DNA from: Oceaniglobus ichthyenteri
GTDB taxonomy: Bacteria > Pseudomonadota > Alphaproteobacteria > Rhodobacterales > Rhodobacteraceae
DNA length: 64,000 nt
Assembly (NCBI RefSeq): GCF_003057885.1
Contig: NZ_QAGK01000003.1
Location: 248,001 to 312,000, forward strand
Direction of reading: 5' to 3'
A program made the position numbers and the translations under genes. The notes beneath the pieces were generated by a model that was given only the letters and a program-made list of their open reading frames with translations, made no database searches and had not been told where the DNA came from. Of this stretch, positions 33,454 to 42,273 are shown in pieces (position 1 is the stretch's first letter; every line of letters begins with the position of its first letter).

Positions 33454-34749
33454 TTATTCTGCCGCAGTCGCTTTTGGTGGGGTTTTGGTTTGCACCTGCT
33501 GTGTCGGTGTCACGGCTGAGCGGCTGTTGCGATCAATGAAGTCCAGCACGAGGGGGCGGATATTGTTACGCCAGCTTTTGCCAGCGAAGATGCCATAGTG
33601 GCCCGCGCCCGGTTCGACATGGGATGCCTTTTTGCTGTCGGAGAGGCCGGTCAGCAGATCAAGCGCCGCCAGACATTGACCGGGGGCGGAAATATCATCA
33701 TTTTCACCTTCGACGATTTTCACGGCAACATCGGTGATTTTCCCGATGTCCACCTTGTGACCGGCGACGGTGAAATCATTACGGGCGATGTCACGGTTCT
33801 TGAACACCTGTTCAACGGTGGAAAGGTAGAATTCGGCGGTCATATCCATCACTGCCAGGTATTCATCATAGAACTTGTTGTGTTTGTCGTGATCGCCCGC
33901 TTCGCCTTGGGCGACCTTCATGATCTGATTCGAAAATGCCTTGGAGTGGGTTTCAAGGTTCATCGAAACAAAGGATGACAGCTGCAACAGGCCCGGATAT
34001 ACCATGCGCCCGGCGCCGGCATATTTGAAACCAACCCGTTGAATCGCCGCTTCTTCCAGTTGGCCCATGGTGATGCGGCGGCCAAAATCGGTGACATCGG
34101 TGGCGGCGGCGTCCGGGTCGATCGGGCCACCAATCAGGGTCAGTGATGCGGGCTGTGCGCCGGGGTCCTGTTCGGCCAGTAGCGCCGTTGCCGCAAGGGC
34201 CAGGGGCGCGGGTTGGCACACCGCGATGACATGGGTGTCAGGGCCGAGATGGCGCATGAAATCAGCCAGATAGAGGGTGTAATCCTCAATATCGAATTTG
34301 CCCTTGGACACCGGGATATCGCGGGCATTGTGCCAATCCGTGATCCAGACATCGGCATCGGGCAACAGCGAATTCACGGTTGAACGCAACAGCGTGGCAT
34401 AATGCCCCGACATGGGTGCAACCAACAAAATGCGCCGGGTGCGTGCAGGGCGCCCCGATACATCAAATCGGATCAGATCGCCAAACGGGCGCGACAGCTC
34501 GGTTTCGACGTTCACGACCATATCACGGCCATCAAGGTTAAGAATACTGCCGATGCCCCAATCGGGTTTGGCCACCATGCGTGCAAAGCTGCGTTCGGTG
34601 ACATCACCCCAAGCGGCCATCATCTGAAACATGGGATTGGGAACCAGGCCAACGGCCGGGTAGGATCCGATGGCCGACGCGGTTGCGCCCAGCCATTGAT
34701 TGGTGTTGCGGATGGTCTCCAATAGATCATAGGTCGCCATGTATCGCAT
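33454..34749 (-). CDS. phaZ: Intracellular polyhydroxybutyrate depolymerase
   Basis: Mobilises stored poly-3-hydroxybutyrate from granules. The 431-residue protein belongs to the PhaZ type with a Cys nucleophile: VCQPAP (Cys178) is the active-site elbow, and the Asp and His are in ENDDISAPG and EPGAGHYGIFAG. The N terminus MATYDLLETIRNTNQWLG is typical. A GGAG ribosome site stands four bases before the first ATG; a second ATG three codons in is possible. Divergent from phaC, so synthesis and breakdown share one intergenic region and probably PhaR control. Confidence 0.95.
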   Translation of the reverse strand: MRYMATYDLLETIRNTNQWLGATASAIGSYPAVGLVPNPMFQMMAAWGDVTERSFARMVAKPDWGIGSILNLDGRDMVVNVETELSRPFGDLIRFDVSGRPARTRRILLVAPMSGHYATLLRSTVNSLLPDADVWITDWHNARDIPVSKGKFDIEDYTLYLADFMRHLGPDTHVIAVCQPAPLALAATALLAEQDPGAQPASLTLIGGPIDPDAAATDVTDFGRRITMGQLEEAAIQRVGFKYAGAGRMVYPGLLQLSSFVSMNLETHSKAFSNQIMKVAQGEAGDHDKHNKFYDEYLAVMDMTAEFYLSTVEQVFKNRDIARNDFTVAGHKVDIGKITDVAVKIVEGENDDISAPGQCLAALDLLTGLSDSKKASHVEPGAGHYGIFAGKSWRNNIRPLVLDFIDRNSRSAVTPTQQVQTKTPPKATAAE

Positions 34750-34836
34750 ATTGCTCCTTACTCAGGGGGGTGCCCCGATAGAATCACACTTTGAACCCAT
34801 CTGACAGAATCGTTATGATGGGGGGCGCGGTTCTTA

Positions 34837-34851
34837 TGCTGCTGTGCAGCA
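34837..34851. promoter_or_regulatory. PhaR box before phaC
   Basis: TGCTGC-TGT-GCAGCA is a perfect inverted repeat matching the CTGC-N3/4-GCAG sites described for the PhaR repressor of Paracoccus. It lies 22 bases before the phaC ATG in the phaZ-phaC intergenic region. Confidence 0.75.
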
Positions 34852-34872
34852 ATTTAGGGTGGAAATATTAAT

Positions 34873-36675
34873 ATGACAACAAAAGATTCAAAAGACGCTA
34901 CGGACAATGCGCCGTCTGCATTGCTTGAGGCGAATCTGGCCAAGGTTGAAGAACTGTCGTCCCGGCTGATTGCGGCACTGTCGAACAAACGCACGGTGCC
35001 CAGTAATTTGCAAGGGCCAAGCCAGGATCTGTTTCAAAAGGCGGCTGCCGCATATGTGGCTGAAATGATGTCAAATCCGTCAAAGATGATGGAGCAGCAG
35101 GTCGGATTCTGGGCCAAGTCAATGAAACATTACATGGAAGCCCAGCAAACCCTGGCGAGCGGAAAATTATCTGCCCCCGCCGATCCGGGCCCCAAAGACC
35201 GGCGTTTTTCCAACCCGATGTGGGACACGCACCCCTATTTCAACTATCTCAAACAGCAATATCTGTTTTCCTCCGAAGCGATGAGCAATGCCGTGACATC
35301 GTTGGAAGGGTTGGACGCTGCCGACCGGAAACGTGTGACATATTTCACCCAACAGATCATGGATATGTTCAGCCCGACCAATTTTCTGGGCACAAACCCC
35401 GAAGCCCTGGCGCGCGCTGTCGAGACCGAGGGCCAGTCCCTGGTCGATGGATTGGAAAATCTGGTCCGCGATATCGAGGCGAATGAAGGCGAGTTGATCG
35501 TTTCACTGGCCGATAAAGAGGCGTTCAAGGTGGGTGAAAACATCGGCACGACCGAAGGATCGGTGGTGTTTCGAAACAAGATGTTCGAGCTGATCCAATA
35601 CGCGCCAAAAACCGAAAAGGTGCGCAAAATCCCGCTGTTGATTTTTCCGCCCTGGATCAACAAATTCTATATCCTTGATTTGAAACCGAAAAACAGCCTG
35701 ATCAATTGGATTGTCGAACAGGGATACACCCTGTTTGTGGTCAGTTGGGTGAATCCTGACGCCAGCTATGCGGGCATCGGGCTGGGCGACTATATCGAAG
35801 ACGGCTATTTGACCGCGATTGAAGAGGTCAAGGCGATCACCCAGCAAGAGCAGATCAATGTGATCGGGTATTGCATTGCCGGCACCACCTTGGCGCTGAC
35901 ACTGTCCTTGCTGAAACAGCGCGGCGATACATCGATCAAATCTGCCACGTTTTTTACCACGCTCACGGATTTCGCGGATCAGGGCGAAGTGGGCGTGTTT
36001 CTGAACGATGATTTTATCGATGGGTTAGAGCAGGAGGTCGGTCGCAAGGGGATACTTGAATCGTTTTATATGGCGCGCACGTTCAGTTATCTGCGGGCCA
36101 ATGATCTGATTTATCAGCCGGCAATCCGCAGTTATATGATGGGCGAGGCGCCGCCAGCGTTCGATCTGTTGTATTGGAACGGCGATGGCACCAATCTTCC
36201 GGACTGCATGGCGATGGAATATTTGCGCGGGCTGTGCCAGGAAAACAAGTTCGCCGATGGCGGATTTGATTTGCTCGATACGACGCTGCACCTGCAAGAT
36301 GTTCAGGTGCCCGTCTGCGCCATTGCCTGTGAAACCGATCACATTGCCGCTTGGGGCAGCAGTTATGTTGGAATCCAGCAAATGGGCAGCCGGTCAAAAA
36401 CGTTCATCCTGTCGGAATCCGGCCATATCGCAGGGATCGTGAATCCGCCCAGCAAGAAGAAGTATGGCCATTATACCAACTCCGCTTGGCCAAAAGACCC
36501 CGAATCCTGGAAGAATGATGCAGAATTTACCGCCGGATCGTGGTGGCCCACGTGGGAAACATGGCTGCGCAAACGTTCCGGCGCGCAGGTGCAAGCCCGG
36601 GTTCCGGGCGAGGGGGGGCGCGAAATTCTGGCCGCCGCACCAGGCACTTACGTCATCGCAAAGCCGGATGTGTGA
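34873..36675 (+). CDS. phaC: Class I polyhydroxyalkanoate synthase
   Basis: Polymerises 3-hydroxybutyryl-CoA into polyhydroxybutyrate on the granule surface. The 600-residue protein has the lipase-box-like GYCIAG with the catalytic Cys334, a conserved Trp-rich WINKFYILDLKPKNSL segment, and the C-terminal catalytic Asp/His in CETDHIAAW and SESGHIAG. Length fits class I enzymes, which act without PhaE. The GGTGGAA ribosome site is good. The PhaR box just upstream suggests repression when no polymer is present. Confidence 0.97.
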   Translation: MTTKDSKDATDNAPSALLEANLAKVEELSSRLIAALSNKRTVPSNLQGPSQDLFQKAAAAYVAEMMSNPSKMMEQQVGFWAKSMKHYMEAQQTLASGKLSAPADPGPKDRRFSNPMWDTHPYFNYLKQQYLFSSEAMSNAVTSLEGLDAADRKRVTYFTQQIMDMFSPTNFLGTNPEALARAVETEGQSLVDGLENLVRDIEANEGELIVSLADKEAFKVGENIGTTEGSVVFRNKMFELIQYAPKTEKVRKIPLLIFPPWINKFYILDLKPKNSLINWIVEQGYTLFVVSWVNPDASYAGIGLGDYIEDGYLTAIEEVKAITQQEQINVIGYCIAGTTLALTLSLLKQRGDTSIKSATFFTTLTDFADQGEVGVFLNDDFIDGLEQEVGRKGILESFYMARTFSYLRANDLIYQPAIRSYMMGEAPPAFDLLYWNGDGTNLPDCMAMEYLRGLCQENKFADGGFDLLDTTLHLQDVQVPVCAIACETDHIAAWGSSYVGIQQMGSRSKTFILSESGHIAGIVNPPSKKKYGHYTNSAWPKDPESWKNDAEFTAGSWWPTWETWLRKRSGAQVQARVPGEGGREILAAAPGTYVIAKPDV

Positions 36676-36697
36676 TTTACCAGCCTGAAAAAATATG

Positions 36698-36708
36698 CTG
36701 CAGTGCAG
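36698..36708. promoter_or_regulatory. PhaR box 1 before phaP
   Basis: CTGC-AGT-GCAG, inside TGCTGCAGTGCAGAA, lies between phaC and phaP about 86 bases before the phaP ATG. Confidence 0.7.
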
Positions 36709-36721
36709 AAAAAGCTTGAAA

Positions 36722-36736
36722 TGCCGCACTGCAGCA
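36722..36736. promoter_or_regulatory. PhaR box 2 before phaP
   Basis: TGCCGCACTGCAGCA is the inverse of TGCTGCAGTGCGGCA, one base off the palindromic consensus. It lies 24-28 bases from box 1, so two PhaR dimers could bind next to each other on the phaP promoter. Confidence 0.65.
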
Positions 36737-36793
36737 TGTACATAGGGTTCAGGAATTCACAAGCGGCCTTGCCGCAGATACGGAGAACTGAAC

Positions 36794-37240
36794 ATGGCTA
36801 CGAAAGCACAAGATTACACAAAATCCATGCAAGACATGATGGGCGCATTCCCAATGGACATGTCCGCCTTTCAGGATGGCTTCAAAACTTACGCCGCTTA
36901 CGGCGAAAAGATGAGCAAAGTCGCATTGGAAGCTGCTGAAAAGTCGGCCGAAATCTCGACAGCCTGGACCAAAGGCACCATCGCCAAATTGGGCGACGTG
37001 ACCAAAACCAAATCCGAGCCCAACGACTATTCCAAGTCGATGAGCGATTTCGCTTCGGCCCAGGCCGAAATGTCCAGCGAAGCTGTTGCCGCATTCGCCG
37101 AAGTTGCGAAAAAAGCGCAGATGGAAACTGTTGAGCTGATGTTGGCCGCCGGCAAGAACGCCAGCGAAGACATGACAGCCGCCGCCCAAAAAGCTGGCGA
37201 AGACATGACCAACGCCGCGAAAAAAGCGACAAACAAGTAA
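36794..37240 (+). CDS. phaP: Phasin
   Basis: Coats polyhydroxybutyrate granules and controls their number and size. The 148-residue protein is amphipathic helix throughout, Lys/Ala/Glu-rich with no Cys (for example TKAQDYTKSMQDMMGAFPMD, then EAAEKSAEISTAW and a repeated KKA/AEDM pattern at the C terminus), as expected for phasins. It lies downstream of phaC, behind a double PhaR site, so PhaR would relieve repression when polymer appears. A terminator follows. Confidence 0.92.
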   Translation: MATKAQDYTKSMQDMMGAFPMDMSAFQDGFKTYAAYGEKMSKVALEAAEKSAEISTAWTKGTIAKLGDVTKTKSEPNDYSKSMSDFASAQAEMSSEAVAAFAEVAKKAQMETVELMLAAGKNASEDMTAAAQKAGEDMTNAAKKATNK

Positions 37241-37279
37241 AAGATCTGACATCGGCACCCTCCCTGCCGGTCATGATCT

Positions 37280-37310
37280 AAGGGCGAGCCTTGTGCTCGC
37301 CCTTTCTTTT
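37280..37310 (+). terminator. Rho-independent terminator after phaP
   Basis: AAGGGCGAGC-CTTGT-GCTCGCCCTT is followed by TCTTTT. It ends the phaC-phaP transcript three bases before the phaR control repeats begin. Confidence 0.85.
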
Positions 37311-37312
37311 TG

Positions 37313-37346
37313 TGCTGCACTGCCATATTCTGGTGCTGCACCGCCA
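37313..37346 (+). promoter_or_regulatory. Tandem PhaR-type half-sites before phaR
   Basis: TGCTGCACTGCCA and TGCTGCACCGCCA begin 21 bases apart (37313 and 37334), about two helical turns. They differ at one base. They sit 5-40 bases upstream of the ribosome site, so PhaR is likely to repress its own gene by binding a direct repeat rather than the palindrome used at phaC and phaP. Confidence 0.6.
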
Positions 37347-37361
37347 AAATGGGAGGCTTCT

Positions 37362-37892
37362 TTGGCCGATAGTTCCACGACACTTTTGATCAAACGTTAC
37401 GCCAGCCGTCGCCTCTATAACACCGAAACCAGTGATTATGTGACGTTGGAAGACATCGCCGGTTTCATCCGCGCCGGGCGCGATGTTCAGATCGTCGATC
37501 TGAAATCGGGTGATGACCTGACCCGCCAATACATGTTGCAAATCATTGCCGAGCACGAATCCAAAGGCGAATCCGTGCTGCCGCTTGGCGTTCTCACCGA
37601 TCTGGTGCGCAGCTATACGACCCAGGCGCAATCGGTGGTGCCACAATTCCTGGCGATGAGTTTTGACATGCTGCGCGATGGCCAGTCCAAAGCCATGGAA
37701 AGCCTGTCAAACCCCATGTCGGCCATGCCCGGATACGACGCGATGCGCGCCCAGCAACAGGCATTTCTCAAGGCGGTAACGGGCGGGCTGATCGACAAAC
37801 CCGCCCCGCAAAATGACAGCAAACAAGAGCTGAGCGATATTCGCGCCCAACTTGCCGATCTTCAGGAAAAGCTCAGCAAGATCGAAAAATAG
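37362..37892 (+). CDS. phaR: Polyhydroxyalkanoate synthesis repressor
   Basis: Binds DNA and polymer and represses phaP, phaC and itself. The 176-residue protein starts in my reading at a TTG, five bases after GGGAGG, giving MADSSTTLLIKRYASRRLYN; RYASRRLYNTETSDYVTL is the PHB_acc_N DNA-binding signature. Residues 45-110 form the PHB accumulation regulatory domain, and a C-terminal heptad-like helix (ELSDIRAQLADLQEKLSKIE) may make oligomers. An earlier start would add 23 unrelated residues overlapping the control repeats. A TTG start suggests deliberately low expression. Confidence 0.93.
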   Translation: MADSSTTLLIKRYASRRLYNTETSDYVTLEDIAGFIRAGRDVQIVDLKSGDDLTRQYMLQIIAEHESKGESVLPLGVLTDLVRSYTTQAQSVVPQFLAMSFDMLRDGQSKAMESLSNPMSAMPGYDAMRAQQQAFLKAVTGGLIDKPAPQNDSKQELSDIRAQLADLQEKLSKIEK

Positions 37893-37903
37893 CGCCGGGG
37901 CCA

Positions 37904-37927
37904 GGTTTTTTCTTGCCGAAAATATCC
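37904..37927 (+). repeat. Intergenic repeat element, copy B
   Basis: Core TTTTTTCTTGCCGAAAATAT, the same as copy A at 2318 except for one base, follows the phaR stop. It is succeeded by a hairpin-forming GGGGGGC/GCCCCCC sequence (37938-37953). Likely part of the transcript end for phaR or the convergent aminotransferase gene. Confidence 0.55.
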
Positions 37928-37957
37928 CGGGGGGTACGGGGGGCTGGCCCCCCGCCC

Positions 37958-39322
37958 TTAACCGACTTCCGCGAATACCTGTTTTAACGCAGCTTCCAAC
38001 CGCTCGAACATCTCGTCCATTTGCGGCGGCGTCATAACAAAGGCCGGGCACAACACGATGGCCTGGCCCAACGGGCGGCAGATCAGCCCGTGATCGGTGC
38101 AGGTGTTGGCGATACGTTCGCTGACCGACAATGATCCATCAAACGGTGTCTTGCTTGCCTTGTCCTTGACCGCCTCAAGCGCGCCCATCAACCCTTTGCC
38201 GCGCGCTTCGCCGATATTGCCCATCTGCGCGAGATGGGCCATGCCGGCCTCAAACTGTGGAATCAGCGATTGCGCCTGGGCCAACAATCCGTTTTCCACC
38301 AGATCAATTGCTTTCAGCGCAATGGCACAGCCAACCGGGTGGCCCGACGCGGTGAAACCGTGTGGAAATTCCTCGATCGTTTCAACGGCCGCTTGCAAGC
38401 GGTCGCTTAACTCGGGGCCCAGAATCACCGCGCCCATGGGGAAATATCCGGCGGTCAGGGCCTTTGACGATATGATCGCATCTGGCATGAAACCATAGGT
38501 CTGACAGCCCCACATTTCGCCGGTGCGGCCAAATCCGGTAATCACCTCATCGGCCACCAACGGGATGCCGTGTTTCTTCAAAATCGGCTGGATCGCCTGA
38601 AAATATCCATCGGACGGCGGAATAACGCCGCCCGCCCCCATTACCGGTTCGGCGACAAAGGCGGCGATGGTATCGGCACCTTCGCGCGCGATCACGTCTT
38701 CCAACTCCTGCGCCAGACGGGCGGTGAATTGCGCTTCGGTTTCGCCCTCGGCACCGTACCGCCAGTAATGCGGGCAGGTCAGGTGGTGAAACCCGTCCAA
38801 CGGCAGGCCAAACACCGAATTATACGGCTTGCCGGTCATGCTGGCCGATACAACCGTCACCCCGTGATAGCCGTTGATCCGGGTCAGGATTTTCTTGCGC
38901 TGCGGCGCGCCTTCGGCAATGCCCAGAAACCACAGCATTTTCACCATGGTATCGTTCGCCTCGGACCCCGAGTTGGTGTAAAACACCTTGCCGCGCTCAA
39001 ACGGTGACACTTCGATCAGCTTTTCAGACAACATCACCGTTTGGTCGGACATGCGCCCAAAGAACGAATGATAGCCGGGAAACCGGTCATATTGTGCCTT
39101 GGCGGCGGCGGCCATTTCGGGATGGTCAAACCCGGCCACCATGTTCCACAATCCGGCATTGGCATCCAGATAGCGTCGGCCGTGTACGTCAATTACATAG
39201 GGGCCTTCGCCATGGGTCAGAACCACGGTGCCGCGTTGGGCAATGGTGGGCAGGTCGGTAAAGCCGTAAAATGAATGGGCCTCGGCCCGGGCTTCCCAGC
39301 TGTTGGGGGCATCATCGCGCAT
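37958..39322 (-). CDS. Class III pyridoxal-phosphate aminotransferase (omega-transaminase type)
   Basis: A 454-residue cytoplasmic enzyme that moves an amino group from a terminal amine or beta/omega-amino acid, probably to pyruvate. The PLP Lys is in SSKALTAGY (Lys287), Asp258 contacts the PLP nitrogen (VADEVITGFGRTG), and GYHG plus YTNSGSEAND are the substrate and phosphate regions. The aromatic-rich YHSFFG and the FPHGFTASGHPVG segments match the omega-transaminase/taurine-pyruvate group. The substrate cannot be decided; no amine-uptake gene is adjacent. Confidence 0.92.
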   Translation of the reverse strand: MRDDAPNSWEARAEAHSFYGFTDLPTIAQRGTVVLTHGEGPYVIDVHGRRYLDANAGLWNMVAGFDHPEMAAAAKAQYDRFPGYHSFFGRMSDQTVMLSEKLIEVSPFERGKVFYTNSGSEANDTMVKMLWFLGIAEGAPQRKKILTRINGYHGVTVVSASMTGKPYNSVFGLPLDGFHHLTCPHYWRYGAEGETEAQFTARLAQELEDVIAREGADTIAAFVAEPVMGAGGVIPPSDGYFQAIQPILKKHGIPLVADEVITGFGRTGEMWGCQTYGFMPDAIISSKALTAGYFPMGAVILGPELSDRLQAAVETIEEFPHGFTASGHPVGCAIALKAIDLVENGLLAQAQSLIPQFEAGMAHLAQMGNIGEARGKGLMGALEAVKDKASKTPFDGSLSVSERIANTCTDHGLICRPLGQAIVLCPAFVMTPPQMDEMFERLEAALKQVFAEVG

Positions 39323-39620
39323 GGCGAAACTCCTTTTGAGATTGCGCCGACGCTACGCCTGTGCGCGCGCAGGATCAATCGGGGTTGGCGCGGGGTGGCC
39401 AAATTTCTTCTGCGGTGGCGGGGATTGCACCATCACATTCGGTCACGTCCCCGTGTGCGGTGGTCGGGCGCGGACGCTTGACCAAACGTGCCGGAATGCC
39501 TAGATCAGGGGAAGATCCGCGCGCGATGGCGTCGCGCGCCATGGTCTTCACCCTGCCATCCTGGACGCCCGGATTTTCACCGCCCTTCGGTGGGCGGTTA
39601 TGATTTGTTGAGGTTTCATC
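39323..39620. other. 298-base intergenic region, no clear gene
   Basis: Between the aminotransferase and the divergent DMT transporter. One minus-strand open frame (39375-39629) lacks a ribosome site and any family resemblance. I see no strong promoter or repeat. Confidence 0.5.
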
Positions 39621-40574
39621 ATGTCTCACACTCCGAGCTTGCCCTTTGCCCAGCCGATTCCAGCGATAAAGCCGAGCGCCGGAATGATCTATATGATCGC
39701 CGCGATGATGCTTTTGCCGGTGGGCGATACCTTTGCCAAACTGCTCAGCGAAACGTTGAATCCGCTGGGTGTGACCCTGTGGCGGGTTCTGGCGCAGGCG
39801 GCATTTCTGGTTCCGGTCAGCGTGATCTTGCGGCGGCGTTTGCAGGGGGCGATGCTTTCGCCCATCGTGGCGCTGTCGGGCGGGCTGTTGGTGATATCCC
39901 TAACCAGTCTGATCGCGGCATTTTCGGTGATGCCGATTGCCACCGCCATCGCGATTTTCTTTGTTGAACCTCTGATCCTGACTGTTTTGGCCGGGCTGTT
40001 GCTGGGCGAAAAGGCCGGGCCACGGCGTTTGATTGCGGTGGGGGTGGGGTTGATCGGGGCGCTGATCGTGATCCGCCCGGGATTTTCCAGCCATGGCTGG
40101 GCGACGGTGCTGCCGTTGATTTCGGCCACGGCCTATGCGTTGAACATGATCGTGTTGAAAACAGCCACGCGCACCCGGTCGGGCCTGACGGTGCAATGTG
40201 GCACCACGATCTATGCGGCGTTTGCGCTGGTGATCCTGTCGGGCACCTTGGGTTTGAACGGGTTTTCCGGGTTTACGCCGGCTGTGGGCGATACGGCCAC
40301 GTGGCTGTTGGTTCTGTGTGCCGGGGCCGTGGCCGCGACCAGTTTCGTTTTCATCGCCGAAGCTTACCGCGCCGCTGATGCCACCGCCCTTGCGCCGTTT
40401 CAGTACCTTGAGATCATCATGGCCACCGCTCTGGGGTTCCTGGTTTTCGGAGATTTCCCGGACGCTTTGACGTGGCTGGGTGTGGCGATCATTCTGGGAT
40501 CGGGCATTTACATCTTTCACCGCGAGGGGCAGTCCGACACCGGCGCGCCGCGGCGCAAACGAGGCGGGCGTTAG
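39621..40574 (+). CDS. DMT superfamily transporter (EamA)
   Basis: A 317-residue inner-membrane protein with ten hydrophobic segments arranged as two EamA halves (first PVGDTFAKLLSETLNPLGVTLWR, second SATAYALNMIVLKTATR). Family members export metabolites or amino acids. The start has a GAGG site. The C terminus ends in a basic tail (GAPRRKRGGR), so the end lies in the cytoplasm. Substrate unknown; no partner gene. Confidence 0.9.
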   Translation: MSHTPSLPFAQPIPAIKPSAGMIYMIAAMMLLPVGDTFAKLLSETLNPLGVTLWRVLAQAAFLVPVSVILRRRLQGAMLSPIVALSGGLLVISLTSLIAAFSVMPIATAIAIFFVEPLILTVLAGLLLGEKAGPRRLIAVGVGLIGALIVIRPGFSSHGWATVLPLISATAYALNMIVLKTATRTRSGLTVQCGTTIYAAFALVILSGTLGLNGFSGFTPAVGDTATWLLVLCAGAVAATSFVFIAEAYRAADATALAPFQYLEIIMATALGFLVFGDFPDALTWLGVAIILGSGIYIFHREGQSDTGAPRRKRGGR

Positions 40575-40688
40575 GCCCCGGGAAAACCCGGTTTCAGGGC
40601 GGTGCGTTTACTGTTTTGACCCCCCCACAGCCTGTTGTTAAGGTGCGCAGGAACACGCGCGCCGATCGGGCGGGCCTTATGGGAAAAT

Positions 40689-42200
40689 ATGATGGCAAAG
40701 TTTGCGGGCCTGGGCAAAGCGAGCGCGGCGATAGCGGCCACTGCTGCGTTGGGTATTGCGGGATATGTCGTGTTTAAACCCGTCAATCTGGCCGTGCCGG
40801 ATGCCCCGATGTCGGCGCTTGATCCGGCCCCTGAAATCCCCGGATCGGGGGCTTCGGCGGTACCGCCCCGCACTGGCGGCGATGCCCCGCAAATGGCGGC
40901 GCGCCCTGTCGCCCTTGCCCCTGCGCCCCCTGAGGGGGGCGCGCCCCGTATCACTTTGCCCACGCAGGAACCCGAAATCGCATTGATGCCGGATATGGCC
41001 CCGGTGCGCCCCACTTTTGATGTGGTGCGGATCGAACCCGACGGCAGCGCGCTGATTGCCGGGCGTGCGGCGCGCGATGCCTTGGTTACTGTCTTGTTGG
41101 ACGGGGCCAGAATTGCGGTTGAGCAAGCGGATTCAAAGGGCGGCTTTGTGGCGCTTGTGTCCATCGCGCCGGCGGCTGCGCCGCGGGTTTTGTCGTTGAG
41201 CGCAAAACTTGGCACGGTTGAAACCGCGTCGGATCAAACGGTGATCGTCGCCCCCGCGATGCAAGAGATGTTGGCATTGGCCACAGCCCCGGCCGGGGCG
41301 CCAGAACCGCCCGCCGGGCCGCGCCCGCCCGCCCGGGTAAACGCACCACCGCCAAGCCGCCCACAGCAGGACAGCCCGCCAGATTCCGCGCCCGAATTGG
41401 CCGAAACCGCGCCACGATTGGCGTCTGTCGACGCGCCCGAACCCGGGCCAACGCCAACAGCCCGCATTCCCGATCCGGCACCGGCGCCGGTGCAGAGCGG
41501 GGAATTGCCAACGCCCGGCGCAGGCCCCGCGCCAGATACCACAACCGCTGTACCCGGCGGTGTGCGTGCGGGGCGCGCGCCCATCGCGCCACCCCAAGCC
41601 GTGATGAGCGATCCGATCACCGGGCCAAACGCCGACATCGGCCCGATGCTGACCGCCCAACCGGCCCAGGCCCCGCGCCTTATCGTGGCTGATCAGCTGG
41701 GTCTGCGGGTGATACAGGATCCGGGCGATGCGCCACAGGCGATGGATAACGTATCGATTGATACCATTACCTATGATCCATCGGGCGCGGTCATTTTGGG
41801 CGGGCGTGGTGCGGCGGCGGCCTATGTGCGGGTGTATCTGGATAATGATCCTATCCGCACCACCCAGATCAACGAAGACGGCCAGTGGCGCGCGCAATTG
41901 CCGCAGATCGACACCCGGGTTTACACCCTGCGCGTCGATGAGATTGAGGCCGACGGCGCCGTGATATCGCGCACCGAAACGCCGTTTCAACCCGAAGCGC
42001 CCGAAACCGCGATGGCCGCCGCACACACCGACACGCCGGTGCAGGTTGTCACGGTGCAACCGGGTTTTACCCTGTGGCGGATCGCCCGTGAAAATTATGG
42101 CGAAGGGCAATTATATGTGCGGGTATTTGAGGCGAATACTGACAAGATCCGCGATCCCGATCTGATTTATCCCGGGCAAATTTTCACCGTGCCGGAATAA
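40689..42200 (+). CDS. LysM domain protein with a Pro/Ala-rich linker
   Basis: A 503-residue envelope protein. An N-terminal membrane segment (ASAAIAATAALGIAGYVVF) acts as a signal anchor. Two Ig-like beta-domains flank a low-complexity Pro/Ala-rich linker (residues about 195-295): one at about 110-190 (VRIEPDGSALIAGRAARDA) and one at about 350-425 (VSIDTITYDPSGAVILGGRGAAA). The C-terminal 50 residues are a LysM domain (GFTLWRIARENYGEGQLYVRVFEAN...LIYPGQIFTVP) that binds peptidoglycan. Probably a periplasmic scaffold; catalytic residues are not visible. I use the first of two adjacent ATG codons. Confidence 0.85.
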   Translation: MMAKFAGLGKASAAIAATAALGIAGYVVFKPVNLAVPDAPMSALDPAPEIPGSGASAVPPRTGGDAPQMAARPVALAPAPPEGGAPRITLPTQEPEIALMPDMAPVRPTFDVVRIEPDGSALIAGRAARDALVTVLLDGARIAVEQADSKGGFVALVSIAPAAAPRVLSLSAKLGTVETASDQTVIVAPAMQEMLALATAPAGAPEPPAGPRPPARVNAPPPSRPQQDSPPDSAPELAETAPRLASVDAPEPGPTPTARIPDPAPAPVQSGELPTPGAGPAPDTTTAVPGGVRAGRAPIAPPQAVMSDPITGPNADIGPMLTAQPAQAPRLIVADQLGLRVIQDPGDAPQAMDNVSIDTITYDPSGAVILGGRGAAAAYVRVYLDNDPIRTTQINEDGQWRAQLPQIDTRVYTLRVDEIEADGAVISRTETPFQPEAPETAMAAAHTDTPVQVVTVQPGFTLWRIARENYGEGQLYVRVFEANTDKIRDPDLIYPGQIFTVPE

Positions 42201-42273
42201 ACTCACCGCCTCTGGCCAATGGTGGCCGCGCGGCCTAGATTGCGCCGGTTCCAAACATTTGCGCCGAGGCCCC

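Noticed and set aside
39375-39629. 84-residue minus-strand frame between the aminotransferase and the DMT transporter
   Set aside because: Overlaps the DMT start and ribosome site, and has no protein-like features.
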